Below, piece by piece: positions 54,001 to 63,740 of a DNA stretch of 64,000 nt. A program made the translations under genes and the position numbers. Numbering within the stretch: the first letter of the stretch is position 1; each line of letters opens with the position of its first letter. The notes under the pieces were generated by a model, which was not told the DNA's origin, did not search any database, and saw only the letters and a program-made list of their open reading frames with translations. The stretch comes from Diplolepis rosae (Eukaryota > Arthropoda > Insecta > Hymenoptera > Diplolepididae), in assembly GCA_030998225.1 (NCBI GenBank), contig JAPYXD010000752.1, forward strand, positions 16,198,501-16,262,500. The letters run 5' to 3'.

Positions 54001-57000
54001 GAATGGAAATACAAATTCTGATTACAGGTAAAAAAGAAAAGGGTAAAGAAAAGAAACATAAAAATAAGGCTGCTAAGAAAGTGAAGGAAAAGAAAGAAGA
54101 AAAGTTGGAAAAGGAAGAAAAATCTGAGCATGTTCAGTTTCAAGATATTCCTCAAATTTTACCTTTGGAATCACACTTGCAAGTAAGATATAGTCTTTGT
54201 AATTATCAATCATTCATAGTCGATATATAGTAAGAACTTGAGTGTACACGGAGTTGCATTAATGCAATCATACTTTCCTTATGACATCTTAGAAAACGTC
54301 CTTACTGTGTGGTTTACTTTTCGAGTTTATTCTAATAACTTTATTACAATTTTGTATATGGGGAAAAATTTGTCAAGTGTACCCGCCTAAAAACTTTTTG
54401 TCTCCAATTTCCTTGAAAGTCCGCGAAATTATTGTCCTAGTGAACCTCTTTTAATTCCCCTAAGAGAACGTCTCTAGTACGACGGGTTGTCAGTATAAAG
54501 GGGCTTGAATTTTCAACCTTTTACCGCGCACGCTGATACTGAATTAACCATAACTTCTACAAAAGTTATCCAAATTAATTTTTTTATGGAGGTCTTGGAA
54601 ACGTTTTTTCATCAGCTTTACGCTGAAAGAAATGGTTTTAGATAAAAAAAATTATTTGAACTTCATTTTTCAATTTTAAACATTAAAAGAGGTTCACTAG
54701 GACAATAATTTCGCGAACTTTCAAAGAAATCGGAGATAAAAAGTTTTTAGGCGGGTACACTTGACGAATTTTTCCCCATATTGATCTTCTTTTTCTACTT
54801 ATTTTATACATAATATTGTTTTAATGAGATATAAAAAATAATATTTACAATTTAAACAGAAAAAATTGATTAAAAACAATTTAATTCTATATAATTATGC
54901 CTAATTAAGTGAATGTAAAATATAACAGTAACATAGTGATATTGGGTATAGCTTGAATTCTCAATTAGCTTGCCAAATCATGTGATTCGCACCTTATTCC
55001 TTCTCTCATTTTTTCTTTTTAGGATCACTAATTTCTATCAATTAATAGGCAAAGTAATAAAAAAATACAAATTGTTTTTCAACTATATCTTTTTTTAAGC
55101 AGATTTTTTTTCGTTCAGTCTATGCATTAAATGAATAAGAATAATATTTTCATTTTTTTTTCATTGCGAAATTTGCTTCAAAATCAACATTCAAACGCAG
55201 CCCAAATATGCAACCTAACTCTAAACCGTTACTTTTTTAAAACTTAATGTTTAAAAAAAATTTTTAATCCGATAGAGCATAAAATTGTTTTGAAAGTACC
55301 ATTTTTTACCATAGTATACGAGTACTTGGTCGTTTGAAAAGTTCTGGGCCTAAGTAATAAAACAAAATTTTTCGATGAAATTGTTATTTTGTAAAACAGG
55401 CACTAAATTAGTACTTCGATCCCCTGTAGAGCGGTTGCAAGCAAGTCCATTTACAACCAGCATGTTCATTTTGTATCTGTTTTCTTCCTTCAGTCCTACT
55501 TTCGCTCATTATGCCCTACTTTTGTTCCTTACGTCCTCTGAACAGTTGCGAGAAATGGATTACATTTCCCCCCAAGCACGTACTTAATAGGACCGCGAGA
55601 TGGCCTGCATACATCGGTCCTCGCCCCAAAAGACCTATCTTACCTCCTAGATACACAATATACTATTTATTCTCCAACATAGTTTCCTTAAAACTCCATA
55701 CACTTATTTCAATGAGTTTCTAAAAGCTTGATGCCTTTTTATACTAGTCAGCGCTCCATTACTCAAGTTCGGAAATGTATGATAATCGCAGGGGGCCAAA
55801 TCTGGAGATACGGGGGATGCGCATAGAGATATTAAGATAGAGGAGACAAGCCAGCTTGAAACCTGTCAGCTCGGTCGAGAGAGAGAGAGTGATATGGAGG
55901 ATTAGGCTGTCTCTCTTACACGGTACGCGTGGACAAAGACAGAAAAAACCTCCCATCGTCTCTCTCTTTTGCTCTCACCGAGTTTGCAGACTACGTTGCC
56001 ACTTACAGAGCGGTCTATGGCTTGTCTCCTCTATCTGTAATATCTTTATGGCACAAATGCTAAACACTGGTCTCTTTCGAGTGCATGGCACCAGTTATTT
56101 CTCTCCGTGTAGGGTGTTTGATATTGACATGATATTTCTATGAGAGGTCGCCACTAATAACAAACGCCTATCATTGTTGACAAGTCCCATCCTTCAAACC
56201 TCTTCTGTCAAAATTTGAGCCAAATCTATTAATTAGTTTACAATTTACGGTGTCTGAAAGCAACCTACCTCCGAATTTTTTGCAAAGATGGAAAAAAGTG
56301 AATTTCGTGTGTTGATTTAAACACTCCTGTTTGCGTGGAAAAACCTTATCAGAAACCTAGGACAAGCTCGATAAATATTATTCGGACTCTGCTGCGTCGT
56401 ATGGAATGGTTCATAAATGGTTTATCGAATTTCGTTGTTAAACCTGGTGAAAGTGCACCGAAGCGTCTGAAATACCTTAAGAAAGGAAAGACGGTTACTG
56501 GAGAATATTATGCTACATTATTGGATCGATTGGTTGACGAAGTCAGTAAAAAACGGCCACATTTGAAAAAAAAAATCCTTTTCCATAATGACAATGCGTC
56601 AAAAGATAGCCGTATGGTAGTCGTTTTGTGTCGAACGAAGAAATTGAATGGGAAACAGAAGGGTATTTTTAGAGTAATTTGCCAACTGATCAAGATATTC
56701 TCAAAATTTTTTCCTGGATTTTGCCCTGGGGTCAAACATGGTACAAAATAGTCGTAATATTTTTTCAAATGTGTAGCTTCTTACAAGAATTGAAAAAAAT
56801 CGATGTATATGAAATTCTAATAAGATTTAAGAATATTTATAATAATAATGATATTTTACATTTATTTATAAAATGTATAGACTACAGTCCTTTTTTAAAA
56901 TGTTACGACGTTTTCGTACCATGTTTGACCCCAGGGTAGAATTCAGGAAAAATTCTAAAAATATCTTGATCAATTTGGAAATTACTCTGAATACTTACCT

Positions 57001-57515
57001 TTGAAATGATGCCAAAAACTTTTAAAAATATTAATTCTTTTTCAAGTTATTGAAATTTTTCAAAAATATCGAAATTTGACGTTTTTTGTAATACATTTTT
57101 ATAAAATTAATATTTTGTCTTGAATTTGGGATCATTAAATGCAAAAATTTTATTAACATTCATGTTAAATTGAATATTAATATCATAGGAGTATTTTTTA
57201 CCAGCGACTTTTTCGAAATGTGGTTGTTCAGTTACTTTAACAAAGTCTTGAAACCTTCAAATTTTTTAATGCACTTTATGCATGTCAGAAAAAGTACACA
57301 TAATATTTGATTCATTTCTGTTGAACAAGCAGGATGGTGGTAAAGGAGGCAAAAAGAAGAACAAGAGTGAAAAGGTAAAGCCAATCCTTATAAATAAGGA
57401 TGAGCCAGTAGTCATCGTCACGGAGTTAAGTCCTTCGCAACCTCCCCTCTACGATTGCAATCAATTTGATACCATTCACCCAAAGGATGAGCTTGAACTT
57501 ATTCGAAGCCATAGC
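50904..57515 (+). CDS. Kinectin / ribosome-receptor (RRBP1)-like protein, 5' part
   Basis: Three coding exons (50904-51051, 54028-54182, 57333-57515) join in phase to give about 162 residues, and the gene runs out of the window. The start is an ATG 25 bases after an acceptor. Residues 7-28 form one membrane helix (LIYMAVVVVSAAVILLVSIF). GIKEKSYEEAIAEQRK follows, the block typical of the kinectin/p180 N-terminus. Lys-rich stretches come next (KKEKGKEKKHKNKAAKKVKE and GGKGGKKKNKSEKVK). Family members are ER membrane proteins that tether ribosomes or kinesin and continue as a long coiled coil, which would be encoded downstream. All splice borders are canonical (GTGAGA, GTAAGA, GTGAGT). Introns of 3.0 and 3.2 kb hold several transposon relics. 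Kinectin and RRBP1 cannot be told apart here. Confidence 0.85.
51052..52134. other. Kinectin-like intron 1, left part
   Basis: No repeat or gene recognised before the inverted-repeat element at 52135. Confidence 0.4.
52135..53187. mobile_element. 1,053-bp inverted-repeat element with subterminal repeats and one small ORF
   Basis: 37-bp perfect termini (left 52135-52171, right 53151-53187) contain GATACCCACGTTCTAATATG. Near the right end GTGGGATACGACATATTAGA is present twice more (about 52983 and 53024). A minus-strand frame of 78 residues (52788-52552) is Lys-rich near its start and not recognised. Symmetry of ATATCGAT at both edges makes the exact target duplication ambiguous. It lies in kinectin-like intron 1. 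Confidence 0.8.
53188..54027. other. Kinectin-like intron 1, right part, with a 142-bp hairpin
   Basis: A hairpin at 53544-53685 has arms of about 68 bp (AAATAGTATACGACCC and CCCTGGCGTATGTG on the left) and a loop of a few bases after ATGCCGAGG. Half of a 40764-type element occurs near 53786-53830. Confidence 0.55.
54028..54182 (+). CDS. Kinectin-like coding exon 2
   Basis: Opens after TGATTACAG and encodes a Lys/Glu-rich stretch, then HVQFQDIPQILPLESHLQ. Ends at a GTAAGA donor, phase 0. Confidence 0.85.
54359..54778. mobile_element. 420-bp inverted-repeat element, TA target
   Basis: TGGGGAAAAATTTGTCAAGT and inverse at the ends; arms of about 105 bp include GTGTACCCGCCTAAAAAC. TA at 54357-54358 and 54779-54780. 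In kinectin-like intron 2. Confidence 0.8.
54781..55382. other. Intron DNA, nothing recognised
   Basis: About 600 bp of AT-rich sequence. Confidence 0.35.
55383..55610 (-). repeat. Dispersed repeat module two, inverted copy
   Basis: Inverse of 46205-46432: TTTGTAAAACAGGCACTAAA through CAAGCACGTACTTAATAGG. The open frames here are shadows of the repeat. Confidence 0.8.
55827..56045. repeat. Short inverted-repeat element
   Basis: AGATATTAAGATAGAGGAGA at the left pairs with TCTCCTCTATCTGTAATATCT at the right. The interior is rich in GAGAGAGAG and CTCTCTCTT. Confidence 0.6.
56288..56640 (+). pseudogene. Mariner transposase relic with the middle deleted
   Basis: From ATG 56288: MEKSEFRVLI, a stop, then traces of the N-terminal helix-turn-helix (GQAR, a frame change, FINGLSNF near WFIEF). 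A jump follows to a C-terminal part PGESAPKRLKYLKKGKT, TGEYYATLLDRL and KKKILFHNDNAS, which holds the second catalytic Asp region. The first Asp segment is missing and the end after the Asn is decayed. It is a different mariner subtype from 48975. It sits in kinectin-like intron 2 and abuts a hairpin element. Confidence 0.75.
56661..57000. mobile_element. 340-bp inverted-repeat element
   Basis: Arms of about 95 bp (left 56661-56755, right 56905-57000) share GAGTAATTTCC and CCCTGGGGTCAAACATGGTA in opposite orientation. No target duplication identified. In kinectin-like intron 2. Confidence 0.7.
57333..57515 (+). CDS. Kinectin-like coding exon 3
   Basis: Opens after AACAAGCAG, phase 0. Encodes DGGKGGKKKNKSEK, then VIVTELSPSQPPLYD to LELIRSHS. 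Ends at a GTGAGT donor. No further exon of this gene is visible up to 64000. Confidence 0.85.
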
Positions 57516-57606
57516 GTGAGTGCTTGATGCTTTTATATGCTGGTAGCTATACTCATTTAAAGTTGCTGGTTTTAACAATGCATGTGGGTATTTCTTGCTG
57601 GGCATA

Positions 57607-58329
57607 CACAGTGTGATCTAAAAATAACCGAACTTTTTAGTTATAGAATAAAACAAGCATGGTATTATGTTTCAAAGCTAATATTTATTCAAAATAGGAT
57701 CCATTTAACTCAATACAACTTTTGGAACGATCAACCAATTTATCCATAGACTTTTTAAACTCGGTTTTGGGGATGTTCTTTAGCACTTGTGTCACAGCTG
57801 CTTGAATGGTTGGAACGTCATCGTAAAAAGATCCTTTCATTACAGTTTTCAGTTTTGGGAACAGAAAATAGTCACACGGTAATAGATCAGGCGAATACGG
57901 AGAGTGGTTGATGACACAAATCTGTTTTTTCATAAAAATTTCATTGACTTTTTTGGTCTTGTGAGGTGGTGCATTTAACTGATGTGGAACAAAACGTGCA
58001 CAGACCTTTTTTTTACCCAAATCTTCAGTTAATATTGTGTAGATTGTACAGTAAGATGAATTTAATTCTTCTGCCAGCATTCTCACAGTGAAATTTGCAT
58101 CGATAGCGATTATTTCACGTACTTTTTCCACTAACTCAGCACGATTTGATGCTTCTGGTCGTCCAGGTCTTGGATCATCATTTAAATCGTCACGGCCATT
58201 TTTAAATCGTGTAAACCACGTGTAAACTTGAGTACGACTCATACAATCATCACCATAAACGTTTAATAGATGGCGCTACGTGTTCTATGATTTAAATTAA
58301 AAGTTCGGTTATTTTCAAATCACACTGTG
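57607..58329 (-). mobile_element. Mariner deletion derivative, TA target
   Basis: Ends CACAGTGTGATCTAAAAATA and inverse (CACAGTGTGATTTGAAAATA), 28-30 bp, flanked by TA (57605-57606, 58330-58331). Length 723 bp against about 1.3 kb for a full element. It lies downstream of kinectin-like exon 3. Confidence 0.9.
57685..58242 (-). pseudogene. Mariner transposase with in-frame internal deletion
   Basis: A single open frame of 185 residues. The N-terminal part has the second helix-turn-helix (MSRTQVYTWFTRFKNG), GRP (PRPGRPEAS) and the paired-like end (FTVRMLAEELNSS ... ILTEDLG). The sequence then jumps from a KTKKVNEIF segment to SPYSPDLLPCDYFLFPKL, the third catalytic Asp block, and ends CIELNGSYFE. 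The first two catalytic Asp residues are deleted without breaking the frame. The first 35 or so residues are also missing, since the inverted repeat starts soon after. It cannot catalyse, but the DNA-binding part is partly kept. Confidence 0.85.
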
Positions 58330-58331
58330 TA

Positions 58332-58681
58332 CATCAGTACTATTGATTCTTTTCAAAAAATCACATTCACATTCCATTAAACATAGTTTTCTTGCTTGCC
58401 TTTTGATTTTAGACTCATCTACATCAAAATTTATCAATCATATCGTCATTATTGGATTTAACAAAAAATTCAATTATACTATTAGATTTTTCTTTTGTTA
58501 GAAGTAAATGCAGGTAACTTTAAGAGCTTTTTTCTGTAAAATAATATGATGTGACAAAATCTTCAAATAGGTTCAGATGAAAATTTTATCGGAATCAATT
58601 GAGATTAATTCACTTTTAATCGAATGGTCCAAGTAAAGATTGGTAATAATTAAATTTGATTGATGTTCTATAAAATTAATC
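58332..58681. other. Non-coding, nothing recognised
   Basis: About 350 bp between the mariner derivative and the palindrome. Confidence 0.35.
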
Positions 58682-58966
58682 AGTTGAGTTTGAAATTTCT
58701 GCAACAGCCTACATTATCGGCGAATCACTAGTCGCGTATCAGATAGGATACGTTGCTGACAGGTGTCCTCGTAGACAATTTCAAACTTTTACAACGCAAA
58801 TAAATGCAAATTAAATTCAAATTTAAATTTAAGAATTTGGCATTTATTTGCGATATAAGAGTTTGAAATTGTCTACGAGGACACCTGTCGGCAACGTATC
58901 CTATCTGATACGCGACTAGTGATTCTCCGATTATTTAGGCAGTGGCAGAAATTTCAAACTTAACTA
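58682..58966. repeat. 285-bp palindrome
   Basis: Arms of about 120 bp (left 58682-58805, right 58848-58966) pair almost throughout: GTATCAGATAGGATACGTTG and GTGTCCTCGTAGACAATTT in each, with a loop of about 40 AT-rich bases. A single-arm relative is at 27920-28064. Confidence 0.9.
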
Positions 58967-59004
58967 ATTAATTTGAAATCATTTATAGCCGCAAGACTGA
59001 GCCA

Positions 59005-59165
59005 CTAGGCGATATAAGATCTTCCTGTGGAAAAGGAGATATCGAACATCTCTGTAGCTCAGTGGTTAGAGCAGTCGACCGGTAATCGAAAGACCTGGGC
59101 TCGAATCCCAGCGCAGTCGAAAGCGTCTTTTTTTCCACGGAAAGATTTCAAATTCTTAAATTTAA
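59005..59165 (+). mobile_element. tRNA-like unit between inverted repeats, copy C
   Basis: GATCTTCCTGTGGAAAAGG before and CTTTTTTTCCACGGAAAGAT after pair inversely around the tRNA-like core. It lies 40 bp after the palindrome. Confidence 0.6.
59049..59119 (+). ncRNA. tRNA-like sequence, copy C
   Basis: D-arm box GTAGCTCAGTGGTTAGAG, anticodon stem GTCGA/TCGAA with loop CCGGTAA, and T-arm box GGGCTCGAATCCC are the best preserved of the three copies. The loop again lacks T33, and only four acceptor pairs (TCTG/CAGT region) are plausible. T7 follows 9 bases later. Probably a tRNA-derived element head; a functional tRNA is unlikely. Confidence 0.6.
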
Positions 59166-59806
59166 ATTTGAGTTCTATAAAATACTGTCCATTAAAATCC
59201 TGATTTTTTCACTGAATTGTGACCTGGTTTTTTACTTCATGGCTCTAAAATTTAACGTCCAAGTTTTCTTTAAAACCTATTTAGAGTATTTTAACACCTT
59301 ACCTTACTTTTTGGGTGGTTAAGATAATTTTTGTTCTATAATTCATAATTTATGGTGAAACGAAAATGTATAAAAATAATGTGTTTGCTTTTATTGCATG
59401 ACCAGTATTAAACAACGTTATTCAACAAGAATCTTCTGATTCCACTGTATAACCATATGCCTGGACGGAGAATTTCATGCTCTTTCGCAACGTGGGTTTA
59501 AAAATAGGGGTTTCCTTTTTAAATTTTAAAGGTGTCCCTCAAATAACCTTCAAGTACATATTCTAGTTCAAGGTCACCAACAGGTATTACTGAAATAACC
59601 CCTACAACTCTTAATGTGATCATTTTCCATGAAAATGCTTTCTATCCGAAAATATTATGGGGGTCCGATATTTTTCGATAGCCTTGGCATTTTTTTCCTT
59701 TCTTACCTGTATCCTATATTATAAGGTCATATTTTCTGTACAAACTTGTTCTTTCCAAACTCAAACCTTTTGTGCATAGACCTTTTTCTCTTCAAAAACT
59801 GACTTC
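59166..59806. other. Non-coding, nothing recognised
   Basis: 640 bp of AT-rich DNA before the mariner-like derivative. Confidence 0.35.
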
Positions 59807-59808
59807 TA

Positions 59809-60657
59809 CAGGGTTTTCCAATTAGTGGTTTCATTTTGAATAGCCCGCTATTTTGGCATCTGTCATAATAAGAGGTGTCATTTTGTGACAGATAACAACT
59901 AAAAACTATGCCTGAATTTCATCAAAAAATCATTATAAGAGATGAGGCTCATTTTTACTTTGGGGGCTACGTTAATAAGCAGAATTGTCGCATTTGGGGT
60001 TCAGAAAACTCAAAAATAATTAACGAAAAGCTTCTCTATCTGCAACGTGTAACTGTTTGGTGCGGTTTTTGGGCAGGAGGGATCATTGGGCCTTATTTTT
60101 TTTTAAATAAAGCTGGAGCATCTGTTTCGGTGAATGGATTGCGCTATCGAACCACGATTAATGAATTTTTATGACCAGAATTGGAAGATATGGATGTGGA
60201 CGATGTTCATTTTCAACAAGACGGCGCTACGTGCCACACAAGTGGCGAAACCATCGGTCTTTTGCTTGAAAAGTTAAAAGGCTGAGTGATTTCTCGAAAC
60301 GGCGATTACAATTAGCTGCCGAGATCATGCGATTTAACACCTCTAGACTTTTTTCCTTGGGTTCACGTGAAAGATAAGGTTTATGCTGATGCTCCTCAGT
60401 CAATTCAAGAACTCCGAGAGAAGATTCGTGCCAATATCGACGAAATAGAGCCCCAAATGTGCAAAAATGTAATGGAAAATTTCATCAAAAGAGCGTGGTT
60501 CTGCAAACGCAGTGGTGAAGGCCATATGAATGATATTGTATTTTATTATCAATGACAAACCTTCCGCTATTGATTAAAATAAAAGTCAAATAATTTTTCA
60601 TAAAAAATATGCGTTTTTCTTATAAATCAAAATGATACCTCTAATAGGAAAACCCTT
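59809..60657 (+). mobile_element. Second deletion derivative of the 1121-type mariner-like family
   Basis: Ends CAGGGTTTTCCAATTAGTGG and inverse AAGGGTTTTCCTATTAGAGG, TA flanks (59807-59808, 60658-60659). 849 bp. The N-terminal 150 codons are deleted: the 5' leader joins directly to the FHQKI block. Confidence 0.8.
59908..60555 (+). pseudogene. Mariner-like transposase, catalytic part, with stops
   Basis: The frame starts at MPEFHQKII, and RDEAHF carries the first catalytic Asp (the usual Ser is Arg). It reads to NEFL, where TGA replaces the usual Trp of the LWPEL block. It continues in frame with DDVHFQQDGATCHTS (second Asp), two more stops (after EKLKG and in DYN-stop-LP, again at expected Trp/Arg sites), then CDLTPLDFF (third Asp) and a C-terminal AWFCKRSGEGHMNDIVF. 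All three catalytic residues are present in sequence, but at least three nonsense codons block it. It complements 1233-1763, which keeps what this copy lacks. Confidence 0.85.
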
Positions 60658-60859
60658 TACATATATTTCTTTCAATATTAAGTACATGTACAAAATATAG
60701 AAGATTAATTTATTATAAATTTATACATCTAACATCAAAGGATTAACTAATACTTTACTGAATTTTTTTCTCATAAACCAGTACCTAAATATATCACCGA
60801 AAAAAATTTTCGACAACTTATTTTTCTCTTGAACACATTGTAACCCTCTTTATCTCACC

Positions 60860-62684
60860 CAGTGATCCCAGATCTGAAACCGACGCAGTGTCTCACACTC
60901 TCAGCCTGCCTGTCGGTGTGAATCGGGTAGGGAGCGAAGACGGGGCACGTTGTCATTTTTCTTTCCTCGTCACTCTTGCACGCGAGAACGACTCGTCCCA
61001 TTTCCCCTTATTCTCCTCGCTTCTTCGTTACAATGCATGCGTTTTCAACTGTTTCTTTATTCTTATGGGAATTCTTCCGGAAGTTCTTTTTAGGTGAGTG
61101 ACTTTTTTTTTAATGAAAGATTTTGTAATTCTAAATTAGGCTCATCTTGAAACATTATAAAAAGATTTAAAAATTTAAAGTAAATTGTATAATACAAGTA
61201 TTTTCATCCCAAGTTTTAGTGACCTATCCGAAGACTCAATTTGAAAATTGAGATTTTTTTATAAGGAGGAAAAAATTATGTTCTTAAAGCAGTTAATTCC
61301 CAAAGATTGAATATCTTTCATTTAATATTTTGATTTGAAACATTGAATACTTATTAGCTTTGAATTAGACAGAAAAATTTACTTTGAAGCTTTAGAATTT
61401 TTTTACAATTTTACAAGATGAGCCTAATTTAGAATTACGAAATCTTTCATTTAAAAAAAGTCACTCACCTGAAATAAAGTTCTGGAAGAATTCTCAAGAT
61501 TAAAGAAAGGTTTAAGCATCACTTAAAAAATAAAGTCATTGTGGAATTTTAAGTTCTCCTATGTTCAAACTTACAAGAAAATAGATCAATAATTGAAAAA
61601 TTCTTAGATTTTTCAGTCGAAGCTTTATTTGTAAATTTTTATTTTTTATAAATAGGTTAAATATTCATGAATTTCTTAAATGTTCCAACATTTAAAAAAT
61701 ATGTAATCAGAGAATTATGTGCAAAGTATTTTATATGAAGAAGTAATAAACATTTGACCTAATGAGTGCTAAATCTCTTACTTTTTTGTGACCTAAGCAC
61801 AGATTTTACACTTAAAATATAAAAATGCTTCACAGAGTTGAAGTATTTTCTAAATATGAAGCAGTTTATTCACAAAGCTTTAAAATTTTGCAATTTAAAT
61901 CTTGGTATAAAATTTGAACCATTTATCGACTTTGAATTTTTCCTACGATTTCAGAAGAACAGGCAAATTAAAAATTACAAAATATTTCATTTAACAGATT
62001 GCAGCTGCCCATAAGATCTTGTAAAATCGTGACATGATTTAAACACGAACTTGAAAAAAAAAATTTCATGTAAAATTTGAAATCAATAAATACTTATGTG
62101 ATCATATGCAAATATCACTGAACACATTTTTTAGCTTTTTAATTTATCTCCTCCTATTAGAAAATTTTTCCTTTCCGTAAAGCAATTAATTTTTTAAATG
62201 AAAAGTCTGTGATTAGGCTGCAAACAGTGAGATGACAATATGTCTAACATAAAATTGAGAATGTAATATTCAATCTTAAATTTTATGTTTATCTCTTCTT
62301 AATGCTAAACAATTCGCTAATTGAAAATTTTTTAAATGTACAAAATTGGTAAAAAGTATGGAAATTCGAAATTTATAATTTAGGCTTTCGTTTAAAAATT
62401 TCAAATATTTTCAATTTATATATAGATTCAAATTGTAAATATTTGTTAATTTCAAATTTCCACTTAAAAATAATTTTTAGACTTTCTAAATGATTCCACC
62501 ATTTTTTTAAATCTTATAGATGTTTATTTTAGGGAAAAAAAAATGGGACGAGTCGTTCTCGCATGCAAGAGTGACGAGGAAAGAAAAATGGCAACGTGCC
62601 CCGTCTTCGCTCCCTACCCGATTCACACCGACAGGCAGGCTGAGAGTGTGAGACACTGCGTCGGTTTCAGATCTGGGATCACTG
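60860..62684. mobile_element. 1,825-bp hAT-type element with 143-bp inverted ends
   Basis: The left end CAGTGATCCCAGATCTG and its inverse at the right pair for about 143 bp with two mismatches seen. ATCTCACC flanks both sides (60852-60859, 62685-62692), an exact 8-bp duplication typical of hAT. A second inverted pair lies inside (about 61050-61145 with 61412-61510, including GGTGAGTGACTTTTTT). No transposase frame was found, so it is non-autonomous. Confidence 0.9.
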
Positions 62685-62692
62685 ATCTCACC

Positions 62693-63740
62693 GGATCTTT
62701 TTCATAGGCATAGCAGTGGACTTATTTTTAGAGACATAATTTCTAACAGTTTCTAGTGGTTCCTTCCTTCTTTTTCTTGCATGTAATCACTGGGTGGAAA
62801 GTGATGTATGAATTTCTGAAACAACATCAATACTATTATAGAAGGAGAATGTCTTTGTAGGTATGAGGATGCTGATGCCGCGGTATAAATATGTGTGCCA
62901 TTCATAACCCTTACCTCATTATTTGCCTTATCACTCAATTGTCCATTACCTCATAAAATCTTCATTCATTTGCGTTACTTATTATTGTTAATAAATAGTA
63001 ATATAGTAATTTAGACATCTAGGGAGAAAAAACTTCACAATTGCAAAATAAATTTTTTTCCCGTGCTGTATATGTTTTTTTCCACGCGGGGGTCAAAAAA
63101 TGCACTTTTTGACCCGCTAGTAAAAAAATGTATTTCTTACACTAAATCATGATACAAAGAATTCCAGCGTATTTTAATTTTTCGAGCATGCGTAGGAATA
63201 TCAAATTTGAGCTTTCAGTAAATTTTTTAAAGCTATAAGAACACCTCAATAGCGTTTCATAAGTTACTGAAGCTTTCACTCATTGCTTTTTATTTTTATT
63301 GTATCACAGACAAAAAAACGGATCAAGCGTTTCGGTGTGAGAAAAGAAAACCTTGAATAAAAGAAAGAGATATTGCTGGAATTCATTCATTTTTGTCATA
63401 AAAATTACAAAATTAGAGTACAATAACGTTTATAAATGCCTTCTTCACAGTTTATAGTTAAGTTTCGGAAAAACAACGACTTTCTTTGTAATCGGCATTG
63501 ATACGGTCGAAAACAAATTACTATTTATATAGAAATTCATCAGTTTTTCGGTGCCTAACTTTAAATCGGTGAAGAGGCATTAGGGAATGCTGATTGATAG
63601 AGAGCATGTTCAGTGAGAGGCTTGCAATAGGATGGATAGCAGAATCACTAACATACAGAGTGGCTACGAGTGGGCTGCAGAAAAGTAATCATATATTATA
63701 AAAGACTTTAGCATAAAATACAATTTTCTTAGTCGGCAAA
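62693..63740. other. Non-coding, nothing recognised
   Basis: About 1 kb. The minus frame at 62753-62938 is not supported by any pattern. No exon of the kinectin-like gene was seen. Confidence 0.35.
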
